DNA from: BRH-c54 sp036567945
GTDB lineage: Bacteria; Bacteroidota; Bacteroidia; Flavobacteriales_E; Vicingaceae
Reading direction: 5' to 3'
NCBI GenBank assembly: GCA_036567945.1
Contig: DATCTM010000063.1
Span: 1-23,453, forward strand
Length of the DNA: 23,453 bases
The notes under the pieces are model-generated. The model searched no databases and had not been told where the DNA came from. It saw nothing but the letters and a program-made list of their open reading frames with translations. Each line of letters begins with the position of its first letter. The stretch's first letter is position 1. The position numbers and the translations under genes were made by a program. Below, piece after piece: positions 5,816 to 10,327 of this stretch.

Positions 5816-6472
5816 CTAATTCTCATTAAATTTATTTAATGTTGTTTCCGTCATAAGAGTGTAAAGTATTTGTGGAGATTTTTCAAACTCAGATAAAAAA
5901 TACCTATAATTTTCCATCTGTTTTTTTGTTAGTCTGTTTTCTTGTTTAGATATTATTTTTCTAATTAACCTAAGATTAATCTCTTTAAATACCTTTTTAG
6001 ATGAAAATTTATACTGATTATTGTTTTCAAACACCGAGGTTGTAATTGTATTGTATATTGAAGACCTTTGAGATTGCTCTCTTTTTCTCTTATTATCTTT
6101 GTCATCTACTTGTCCTACATATCCTACAAATTCTTCTGGATTTTCATCTAAGTAATCACGCATTATTAAAATACACTCATGTATTATGGAATAAACAGTC
6201 TTTAATGAAACTGCATATCCAAGTGATTTTTCTCCTCTAAATTCATACTTTTTAGGATTTTTCTTTAAATGAAAAGGATAAAATTTAACTAATGCAAATC
6301 CTTTATACCTATGTATTTCAATAATTATTTTTTTTGGTTTATCCTTTTTAGTTACAATTGGTAAGGTGTAACTGTGTATTTCAAATAATCCATGAGGAAA
6401 ATTAATTTGATTTATTGTGTCATCACAAGTTTTCCTTTTTACATTTCCTTTTATGGCAGAAATTTTTTTCAC
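5816..6472 (-). CDS. Unknown 218-residue basic cargo protein
   Basis: The reading frame opens at a GTG (6470-6472) just downstream of a terminator hairpin; no earlier in-frame ATG exists and the first internal Met is past residue 100, so GTG is the best start. The protein is lysine-rich and soluble. A central beta-rich part (KKIIIEIHRYKGFALVKFYP) is followed by a helical C-terminal half rich in R, K and E (INLRLIRKIISKQENRLTKK). No membrane segment or known motif is seen and I do not recognise a family. It converges with the transposase gene, separated by 35 bp with no clear terminator. Confidence 0.6.
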   Translation of the reverse strand: MKKISAIKGNVKRKTCDDTINQINFPHGLFEIHSYTLPIVTKKDKPKKIIIEIHRYKGFALVKFYPFHLKKNPKKYEFRGEKSLGYAVSLKTVYSIIHECILIMRDYLDENPEEFVGYVGQVDDKDNKRKREQSQRSSIYNTITTSVFENNNQYKFSSKKVFKEINLRLIRKIISKQENRLTKKQMENYRYFLSEFEKSPQILYTLMTETTLNKFNEN

Positions 6473-6486
6473 TGATTTTTTTACAT

Positions 6487-6519
6487 AAAAAAAAGAAGAG
6501 GAAGTCCTCTTCTTTTTTA
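6487..6519 (-). terminator. Terminator after the 60-residue ORF
   Basis: GAAGAGG/CCTCTTC with a 4-base loop, an A-tract before it and a T-tract after it. It sits between the 60-residue gene and the 218-residue gene, is symmetric, and can work on either strand. Confidence 0.8.
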
Positions 6520-6535
6520 TGAAATATTTTATTTC

Positions 6536-6718
6536 TTATAATGCAAATCTTGTCGCATAGTGAGGTATAGACTCTTTATTCATTTCTAATTTAGAGGCAT
6601 CTCTCCACTTAAAAGCACTTATCGGCTTATATAGTTTGTTTTCATTTTTAAAAATAGAATCATTATTAATTTTTAAATTAGAATTATCTTTTAATTTATT
6701 TTTAATTCTATTCCCCAT
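6536..6718 (-). CDS. Small 60-residue protein, unknown
   Basis: The product is polar and basic, starting MGNRIKNKLKDNSNLKINND and ending IPHYATRFAL. It has no hydrophobic segment and no motif that I recognise. It looks real because it lies between a perfect promoter box (6763-6770) with a ~45-bp leader and a strong terminator 17 bp past its stop. The promoter region abuts an array of 11-bp tandem repeats (6785-6880), which may control it. Confidence 0.5.
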   Translation of the reverse strand: MGNRIKNKLKDNSNLKINNDSIFKNENKLYKPISAFKWRDASKLEMNKESIPHYATRFAL

Positions 6719-6762
6719 TATTAGTTGTTTTAGTTGTTTATTTTGCTTTTAAAATAACGACA

Positions 6763-6770
6763 CAAATATA
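6763..6770 (-). promoter_or_regulatory. -7 box upstream of the 60-residue ORF
   Basis: The minus strand reads TATATTTG (perfect consensus). A TTG about 17 bp upstream falls at the edge of the 11-bp tandem repeats, so the array overlaps the likely -33 region. Confidence 0.5.
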
Positions 6771-6784
6771 CACTTATTTTTAAA

Positions 6785-6880
6785 TTCCAAAACTTTTCCA
6801 AACTTTTTCCAAACTTTTTCCAAACTTTTTCCAAACCTATTCCAAACCTATTCCAAACCTATTCCAAACCTATTCCAAAT
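6785..6880. repeat. 11-bp tandem repeat array (about 8.7 units)
   Basis: Units start at 6785, 6796, 6807, 6818, 6829, 6840, 6851 and 6862, with a partial unit at 6873. Units 2-4 read TTCCAAACTTT and units 5-8 TTCCAAACCTA, so two unit types expanded one after the other. The period equals about one helical turn, so each unit presents the same DNA face. Confidence 0.9.
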
Positions 6881-7001
6881 ATTTACCTATAAGTTCTATC
6901 ACAACTATTATACCTATTATTATAATTGCCAAAATTAAATACCCCTTAATTCTTTTATCTAAATTCTTATTGTAATTGTATTAGCCTTTGTAATCTTTAA
7001 C
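6870..7001 (-). pseudogene. Decayed copy of the 38-residue membrane peptide
   Basis: The minus strand encodes NYNKNLDKRIKGYLILAIII and so on to GKYLE, clearly related to the intact small ORF at 12542-12658 in transposon 2. Here the ATG is replaced by GTT and an in-frame TAA stands before NYNKN, with no in-frame ATG after it. The copy is therefore a relic, unless a TTG further in is used. It lies directly behind the UVR-motif gene and its 3' end runs into the 11-bp repeats. Confidence 0.6.
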
Positions 7002-7011
7002 AATATTTCAT

Positions 7012-7434
7012 TTACTCTGACGCTAATTTTTGTTTTAATGCAACTGATTTATCGACCATCTGCCCTGCTAATTTAAAATCCTTATTACTTAAAGCAGTTT
7101 GTCTGGCTTCGGAAAGTTTTTCTATTTCATCGAGTATTAGTTGATTAAATTCTTGTGTATTGTCTTCAAACTGACTTAAAAATTGCTTGGATGCTTTTAT
7201 AAACTCAATATTTTCAGCAATAAGTTCTAATGAGTTTACATTATCGTTCCAATCTTTAATGCTATTTTTTAATTCATTTCTAAGTTTAGGTAAATTACTT
7301 TTAGCTCTAAATTTTTCAGCTAATTCATATTGTTGATTTTTTATTATTTCTGCTCCCTGATTTTCAATAACTGTTATTGTTTCTATTTGTTTTAAAATAG
7401 CATTTCGTAATTCGTTGAAGGTTGGTTTTTGCAT
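7012..7434 (-). CDS. Helical protein with two UVR-like motifs
   Basis: This is a 140-residue, wholly helical protein without signal or membrane segments. Residues ~29-55 (AEIIKNQQYELAEKFRAKSN and on to LRNEL) match the pattern of the UVR motif (the UvrB/UvrC interaction hairpin, also found in ClpC and McsA-like proteins): an acidic helix, Y-E-x-A-x-x-x-R, then a second helix. A second, weaker copy lies near the C-terminus (ARQTALSNKDFKLAGQMVDK). The rest is probably coiled coil. It may be an adaptor for a repair or protease complex; that is inference from the motif. It sits between a terminator upstream and the relic ORF downstream. Confidence 0.6.
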   Translation of the reverse strand: MQKPTFNELRNAILKQIETITVIENQGAEIIKNQQYELAEKFRAKSNLPKLRNELKNSIKDWNDNVNSLELIAENIEFIKASKQFLSQFEDNTQEFNQLILDEIEKLSEARQTALSNKDFKLAGQMVDKSVALKQKLASE

Positions 7435-7477
7435 GGTCTATTTTTTTGAGCAATTTAGTTAATATTTTATTTATTAC

Positions 7478-7512
7478 AAAAAAAGCCAACATTAATTTGT
7501 TGGCTTTTTTTT
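7478..7512 (-). terminator. Terminator after the lipoprotein gene
   Basis: GCCAACA/TGTTGGC with a 6-base loop, flanked by an A-run and eight Ts. It follows the lipoprotein stop codon by about 36 bp on the minus strand and is symmetric. Confidence 0.85.
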
Positions 7513-7548
7513 GTTTGTTTTCATAACGAAATAAAATGATATAATTAT

Positions 7549-8118
7549 TTAAAATTCGTAAGACAGGTGTATTTCTACATTTGTTATTCCTGTATTTGCA
7601 TAGAGTATTTCAGGAAATCCATTAGTGCTACTATACGATTGAATAATACTTGTACCCATACTTTCATCTGTTCCTAAATCGCTGTCTTCTACCGTTATGG
7701 TGTATGATGTATTAAGCGATAAATCAAAAGGGAATTGATTTAAGTTATCTTGTGTAATAGCATAAGATTGGTTATAATTAGCATCCCAAATGGCGGGTAA
7801 TCCAAATTGAAAAGAACCCGGTCGGGGAGTTCCTTCATACAATTGAATTATTACATCTGGTCGGTAATCTCCATAATCGCAACAATCGTCCCATGTTGTA
7901 GTTCCCGATTTAAACTGATTAAATGAATTTAATACCACTTTAGTAATCTTAATTCTTGTTGGTGTTTTTTGTTGGTCGCAGTTAGCACCTGTATATCTAC
8001 TATCCTGACAAACATAAACAGTTTGGGGTTCTGGTTGTGGCGTATCCTTTTCCTTGCTACAACTAATAAGAAAGCTTGATAAAAGGATTGTCAATGTAAA
8101 AAAATTAATTGTTTTCAT
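7549..8118 (-). CDS. Lipoprotein with a C2-like domain
   Basis: I start at the ATG at 8118, which gives a lipoprotein signal: MKTINFFTLTILLSSFLISC with the lipobox Cys at residue 20. An upstream in-frame ATG (8166) would add a non-signal extension. After a short linker there is a small cysteine knot, CQDSRYTGANC, as in EGF-like segments of Bacteroidota lipoproteins. About 130 residues follow with the layout of a C2 fold: PDVIIQLYEG, then AIWDANYNQS, then YTITVEDSDLGTDESMG, where the DSD..D acidic cluster could bind calcium. It should be anchored in the outer membrane. It is divergent from an XRE regulator across an 18-bp palindrome, so they are probably co-regulated. The C2 call is from pattern only. 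Confidence 0.75.
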   Translation of the reverse strand: MKTINFFTLTILLSSFLISCSKEKDTPQPEPQTVYVCQDSRYTGANCDQQKTPTRIKITKVVLNSFNQFKSGTTTWDDCCDYGDYRPDVIIQLYEGTPRPGSFQFGLPAIWDANYNQSYAITQDNLNQFPFDLSLNTSYTITVEDSDLGTDESMGTSIIQSYSSTNGFPEILYANTGITNVEIHLSYEF

Positions 8119-8168
8119 ATTATATAAATTTAAAAGTTCGGGGTAAAAATATAAAATATATTTCATAA

Positions 8169-8186
8169 AAAGACCAATTGGTCTTT
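8169..8186. promoter_or_regulatory. 18-bp perfect palindrome, likely XRE operator
   Basis: AAAGACCAATTGGTCTTT is perfectly palindromic and sits between the divergent lipoprotein and XRE genes, 51 bp and 53 bp from their starts. Its TTG on either strand could act as a -33 element, so a bound repressor would block both promoters. Confidence 0.7.
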
Positions 8187-8238
8187 AATTTTTCATATTA
8201 ATTATATGACCTTTCCATTTTTATAAAAGTTTTTTTTA

Positions 8239-8463
8239 ATGAAACAAGGGGTTGATATAGAGCTTTTAAACAAGATTGCTTTAAGAATTAAAACACTTAG
8301 AGAGGAAAAAAACATTACACAAGAAATTTTTTATAACGACACAGGAATAAATATAGGTAGAATAGAACGCTCTAAAAGAAACTTCTCTGTTTCTACCCTT
8401 AAAAGAATTTGTGAGTACTTAGAAATAACCCTTGAAGACTTTTTTTCAAATGGATTTTCTTAA
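8239..8463 (+). CDS. XRE-family helix-turn-helix regulator
   Basis: A single HTH_3 (Cro/C1-type) domain of 74 residues: LRIKTLREEKNITQEIFYND, then TGINIGRIERSKRNFSVSTLK, then a final IC.YLEITLEDFF helix. It is a DNA-binding dimer with no extra effector domain, so it probably represses by simple occupancy. The 18-bp palindrome 53 bp upstream, shared with the divergent lipoprotein gene, is its best operator candidate and implies autoregulation. The sequence after it is non-coding for 350 bp. Confidence 0.88.
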   Translation: MKQGVDIELLNKIALRIKTLREEKNITQEIFYNDTGINIGRIERSKRNFSVSTLKRICEYLEITLEDFFSNGFS

Positions 8464-8490
8464 AAAAGATTGCAATCTGTTGAAAATTAA

Positions 8491-8530
8491 TTAAGTATAA
8501 CTACTTAATCATCTAAGTATTTATACTTAA
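8491..8530. repeat. Nested inverted repeat
   Basis: TTAAGTATAA (8491-8500) pairs with TTATACTTAA (8521-8530), and inside it TACTTA (8502-8507) pairs with TAAGTA (8514-8519). A single 16-bp interrupted stem with a 6-base loop forms 28 bp after the XRE stop. It lacks a T-tract, so it is more likely an operator or a processing site than a classic terminator. Confidence 0.6.
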
Positions 8531-8539
8531 AACGATATA

Positions 8540-8566
8540 AAAAATTGAATTTTTATTTCAATTTTT
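8540..8566 (+). terminator. Possible weak terminator after the XRE gene
   Basis: AAAAATTGAA/TTCAATTTTT forms a perfect 10-bp but wholly A/T-rich stem ending in Ts, 76 bp past the XRE stop. It is a plausible weak terminator. Confidence 0.35.
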
Positions 8567-8610
8567 AGCAAATTACAAAAATTATTTCTTTTATTTGCCC
8601 CTAAATCGAT

Positions 8611-8737
8611 ACATAAAGCCTATAAGAATTGCGTTAATTGGTGTTGTCGTTTTTTGCCATTGGTTTAATATGATTTAATTGATTAACGACATTTAAGGCT
8701 TACGAAAATTCCCAGCCCCCTCAGGCTGGGTTTTTTT
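8611..8737 (+). ncRNA. Candidate structured leader RNA ending in a terminator
   Basis: An outer stem joins AAGCCT (8616-8621) to AGGCTT (8696-8701). Inside, ATTAACGAC (8682-8690) can pair either with CGTTAAT (8632-8638) or with GTCGTT (8646-8651). These pairings exclude each other, as in attenuators. The region ends in a strong terminator (8711-8737). No ORF is seen. It precedes the 40-residue ORF by about 80 bp. It may be a free small RNA or a switch controlling read-through; no known riboswitch class is recognised. Confidence 0.4.
8711..8737 (+). terminator. Strong rho-independent terminator
   Basis: CCCAGCC/GGCTGGG with loop CCCTCA, followed by seven Ts. It is one of the most GC-rich stems of the region. 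Confidence 0.85.
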
Positions 8738-8744
8738 GTCAGTG

Positions 8745-8765
8745 AAGTCTCTATTAAAGAGACTT
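8745..8765 (+). repeat. Hairpin before the 40-residue ORF
   Basis: AAGTCTCT (8745-8752) and AGAGACTT (8758-8765) form a perfect 8-bp stem with a 5-base loop ATTAA. It lies 8 bp after the preceding T-tract and 50 bp before the ORF start. It may be part of the 5' leader of the small ORF. Confidence 0.5.
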
Positions 8766-8814
8766 GGGCAATAGTACCGCCAAATTGAAGTGTACGTAAA
8801 GCGTAATTCTTATT

Positions 8815-8937
8815 ATGTATCGATTTAAGAATGGTAAACGCCAGAAACTTGTTTTTTGTCGCTACAAGCGTGATAAAAACGGGAAGAAAGTTTATCCTAA
8901 AAAAGCGAAATTTTTTCGTTTCTGGGTTAACTGTTAG
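8815..8937 (+). CDS. 40-residue highly basic peptide
   Basis: The ORF encodes MYRFKNGKRQKLVFCRYKRD followed by KNGKKVYPKKAKFFRFWVNC. About 16 of 40 residues are K or R, with many aromatic residues and two cysteines. The pattern F-K-N-G-K, then Y-K-R-D-K-N-G-K-K looks like two beta hairpins, as in small RNA- or DNA-binding proteins. The local base composition is richer in G+C than the neighbourhood, and the ORF is enclosed between two strong terminators, which supports a real gene. A hairpin (AACTGTTAG/CTAATAGTT, 8929-8952) overlaps its stop codon. No family is known to me. Confidence 0.5.
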   Translation: MYRFKNGKRQKLVFCRYKRDKNGKKVYPKKAKFFRFWVNC

Positions 8938-8961
8938 TGAGGGCTAATAGTTAGACCAACT

Positions 8962-8988
8962 GGAGGATGTGAGGGCATCCTCCTTTTT
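8962..8988 (+). terminator. Terminator after the 40-residue ORF
   Basis: GGAGGATG/CATCCTCC is a perfect 8-bp stem with loop TGAGGG followed by five Ts, 24 bp past the stop codon. Confidence 0.88.
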
Positions 8989-9039
8989 GATTAAACGAAA
9001 CCACTTCTTTTAGGTTTATCTTTAAATCATAAAAATTAT

Positions 9040-9047
9040 TAATTTTG
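9040..9047 (+). promoter_or_regulatory. -7 box before right-end structured block, copy 1
   Basis: TAATTTTG is a perfect consensus box about 12 bp before the conserved block. Copy 2 of the block has TAACTTTG at the matching place (12781-12788), which supports a promoter for a plus-strand RNA. Confidence 0.45.
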
Positions 9048-9058
9048 TAATACCATAA

Positions 9059-9262
9059 GTCGTTTTTGGGCGTTTATCAAGGGCATCTCATCGAGAATAA
9101 ACCATTGACCTTATGAAGCGTTATTTAACTTTAAGGCTTATTGTGTAAGCCTATGATTTTATTCCTTTTGTTATTTTAAAATAACCTTAAAAAAAGCAGG
9201 AGGTTTTAGCTTCTTGAAAGAAATAAAATCATCTTTTTTTGAAAATTTACTTTCAAAAAAAA
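9059..9262 (+). ncRNA. Conserved structured block at the right end, copy 1
   Basis: This block is repeated at 12799-13000 in transposon 2, in each case just inside the right TIR. In order: GTCGTTTTTGGGCGTTTAT; hairpin 1 (AGGCTTA 9134-9140 with TAAGCCT 9146-9152); the palindrome GTTATTTTAAAATAAC (9170-9185); hairpin 2 (CAGGAGG 9197-9203 with CTTCTTG 9210-9216); and hairpin 3 (TTTTTTTGAAA 9234-9244 with TTTCAAAAAAA 9251-9261). Hairpin 2 differs from copy 2 by compensatory changes, so pairing is selected. No ORF is conserved between copies. On the minus strand hairpin 2 is followed by a T-run and could be a terminator that shields the element from outside transcription. RNA or DNA function is not settled. 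Confidence 0.6.
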
Positions 9263-9291
9263 TAAAATCAAGAAATTTTTTAATCCAAATC

Positions 9292-9322
9292 ATTCATTTC
9301 TGTATTTAAAGGGATAGTTGCC
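9292..9322 (-). repeat. Right terminal inverted repeat of transposon 1
   Basis: It is the exact reverse complement of 1354-1384. It ends ...GGGATAGTTGCC directly against the 8-bp GTTACTTT. Confidence 0.9.
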
Positions 9323-9330
9323 GTTACTTT
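9323..9330. repeat. Target-site duplication, middle copy, shared
   Basis: GTTACTTT lies between the right TIR of transposon 1 and the left TIR of transposon 2 with no other base. It serves as the flank of both elements. Confidence 0.85.
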
Positions 9331-9357
9331 GGCGACTATACCTATAAGTACAGAAAT
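9331..9357 (+). repeat. Left terminal inverted repeat of transposon 2
   Basis: It reads GGCGACTATACCTATAAGTA then CAGAAAT. It matches the right TIR of this element (13035-13060, read inward) with two mismatches over the first 25 bp. Both ends have GGCGAC where transposon 1 has GGCAAC, which pairs the ends correctly. Confidence 0.85.
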
Positions 9358-9370
9358 TGAATAAATTAGT

Positions 9371-9378
9371 TATTTTTG
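9371..9378 (+). promoter_or_regulatory. Left-end promoter of transposon 2
   Basis: TATTTTTG stands exactly 14 bp after ACAGAAA of the TIR (9350-9356), as at the left end of transposon 1. The next gene starts 23 bp later. Confidence 0.6.
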
Positions 9379-9400
9379 TAAGGTAACGAACCTTATTTTA

Positions 9401-10051
9401 ATGACTTTTAACCCTAAAACACAAAAAAGAAAAAGTTTAACTCTGTATTATTTAGAAGAGGATGAACAACAATTTATTTCTTATCTGTGTTTTGCTATCT
9501 GTAAAGCAAACTCAGGGAATAAAATACCCGCAAGGGTTATAATGAAGCTTTATGAACTACACGACAAAGCATCAACAAAACATTTAACAAAAATATTTGA
9601 ATTAATTCAAAAGACTTTTGACTTTTTTAATAACAGATATTATAATTTTAGTGGTAAATGGACTGTTGAATTGTTTAAAGCTGATATTTATGACCTTGAC
9701 AAACCGAATAATTTATTAGATAAGTTTACTCATAAAAACTATAAATATGGATTGTTAGAAATGATTACTACTGTTGTTTCAGATACCTATCCAGAACATC
9801 ATGGAAAAATTAAAAAAATACATAAAGACGATTGTTTTATAGCTATTTACGATGCTATCGAAAGTTACATTTTAAATTTTTGCCCTAAAAAAGTAAATAA
9901 AATTCTTACCACTTATAAAAAACAAGTTATTGCTGCTTATATAGCTACTCTATATGGTTATGACTTTGTTGAAAAAAAGAAGCTATCCAAAAAAAATTTA
10001 TTTCAGAACACAAGGAACTCCCTAAAAAAAAGAGGTAATAACAATAGTTAA
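9401..10051 (+). CDS. Unknown 216-residue cargo protein
   Basis: This is a soluble, mostly helical, basic protein starting MTFNPKTQKRKSLTLYYLEE and ending in a lysine/arginine-rich tail (NTRNSLKKRGNNNS). It has no signal peptide, membrane segment or motif that I can name. As the first gene behind the left-end promoter it occupies the same slot as the membrane protein of transposon 1 but is not related to it. Its stop codon lies inside the loop of a strong terminator, so it is monocistronic. Confidence 0.6.
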   Translation: MTFNPKTQKRKSLTLYYLEEDEQQFISYLCFAICKANSGNKIPARVIMKLYELHDKASTKHLTKIFELIQKTFDFFNNRYYNFSGKWTVELFKADIYDLDKPNNLLDKFTHKNYKYGLLEMITTVVSDTYPEHHGKIKKIHKDDCFIAIYDAIESYILNFCPKKVNKILTTYKKQVIAAYIATLYGYDFVEKKKLSKKNLFQNTRNSLKKRGNNNS

Positions 10052-10065
10052 TTACCTCTTTTTTT
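10024..10065 (+). terminator. Terminator of the first cargo gene of transposon 2
   Basis: AAAAAAAGAGGTAAT and ATTACCTCTTTTTTT pair perfectly (15 bp) around an 11-base loop that contains the end of the gene. Confidence 0.85.
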
Positions 10066-10067
10066 GT

Positions 10068-10081
10068 GGTTTCATTTGACA
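10068..10081 (+). repeat. Copy of the second tRNA's anticodon-arm 5' half
   Basis: GGTTTCATTTGACA is identical to 10255-10268 inside the tRNA-like gene, 187 bp downstream. Here it lies directly after a terminator and just before the ACTAGT array. Confidence 0.65.
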
Positions 10082-10084
10082 CTT

Positions 10085-10192
10085 CAAAACTAGTGAAAAA
10101 ATCCTTTGTTTTTTCACTAGTGAAAATTTAGTCGTTTTTTTTACTAGTGAAAAATTGTGTGATTTTTACACTAGTCAATAATTTTAATACAG
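10085..10192. repeat. Array of four ACTAGT motifs spaced exactly 27 bp
   Basis: ACTAGT occurs at 10089, 10116, 10143 and 10170. The first three units read ACTAGTGAAAA, and the second is the centre of a 16-bp palindrome (TTTTCACTAGTGAAAA, 10111-10126). The filler is T- and A-rich but not identical. Such phasing (about 2.5 helical turns) is typical of binding sites for a multimeric protein, as in iterons or multi-copy operators. No ORF is present. Confidence 0.8.
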
Positions 10193-10205
10193 AAACATCA
10201 TTATT

Positions 10206-10213
10206 TAGTTTTA
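10206..10213 (+). promoter_or_regulatory. Possible promoter of the tRNA-like gene
   Basis: TAGTTTTA matches the -7 consensus at 5 of 6 fixed positions and lies 15 bp before the tRNA-like gene. Just upstream, AATACAGAAAC (10187-10196) resembles the inner end of the TIR, with a 10-bp rather than 14-bp spacing. Confidence 0.35.
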
Positions 10214-10228
10214 CAAAATCAATTAGTT

Positions 10229-10303
10229 GGGGATATAGCTTAATTGATTAGAGCGGTTTCATTTGACAAGAAGCAGGTGTCGGTTTGAGTCCGATTATCT
10301 CCA
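10229..10303 (+). tRNA. tRNA-like gene with 9-base anticodon loop
   Basis: Acceptor 10229-10235 pairs with 10296-10302, D stem GCTT with GAGC, anticodon stem GTTTC (10256-10260) with GAAGC (10270-10274), and T stem GTCGG with CCGAT. The anticodon loop has nine bases, ATTTGACAA. Closing it with an A-A mismatch gives a 7-base TTTGACA loop and anticodon TGA, as in the first tRNA; GAC (Val) and TTG (Gln) are other readings. The D loop lacks the GG pair and the T loop is TTTGAGT rather than TTCGANT. CCA is not encoded (ACA follows). It is 25 bp upstream of the transposase with no terminator between them. It may be a degenerate tRNA or a tRNA mimic. Confidence 0.7.
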
Positions 10304-10327
10304 CATTTTTAACTAAAAAATACCGTT

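Larger units (their letters stand above)
1354..9322 (+). mobile_element. Transposon 1: IS1595-type transposon with cargo
   Basis: The element is bounded by perfect inverted repeats of about 31 bp (1354-1384 and 9292-9322, both starting GGCAACTATCCC when read inward) and flanked by 8-bp direct repeats. It carries an ISXO2/IS1595-type transposase (4764-5780), a tRNA gene just before it, a Panacea toxin-antitoxin pair, AT-hook-like micro-ORFs, a lipoprotein/regulator pair and several unknown genes, and it ends in a structured block. At nearly 8 kb it is far larger than a simple IS of this family (about 1 kb). An internal TIR-like sequence at 3468-3491 hints that the element grew by nesting or end capture. 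The boundaries are read directly; the mechanism follows from the family. Confidence 0.85.

Noticed and set aside
6785..6880. CRISPR or coding repeat.
   Set aside because: The units are only 11 bp with no spacers, and the period is not a multiple of three, so no repeated peptide is encoded.
9114..9178. Short ORFs inside the right-end block (for example one starting MKRYLTLRL).
   Set aside because: The corresponding frames in the second copy differ in length and sequence, so the block is conserved as structure and not as protein.
9292..9357. The inverted repeat around GTTACTTT looks like an integron attC or a tyrosine-recombinase attP with an 8-bp core.
   Set aside because: No integrase gene is present, and there are no RYYYAAC/GTTRRRY boxes at the ends. 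Half sites at 1346 and 13061 plus IS1595-type transposases with known 8-bp duplications explain it better as two abutting TIRs around a target duplication.
10085..10192. CRISPR-like array.
   Set aside because: The repeated motif is only about 11 bp, the spacers are 16 bp and low in complexity, and no cas gene is present.
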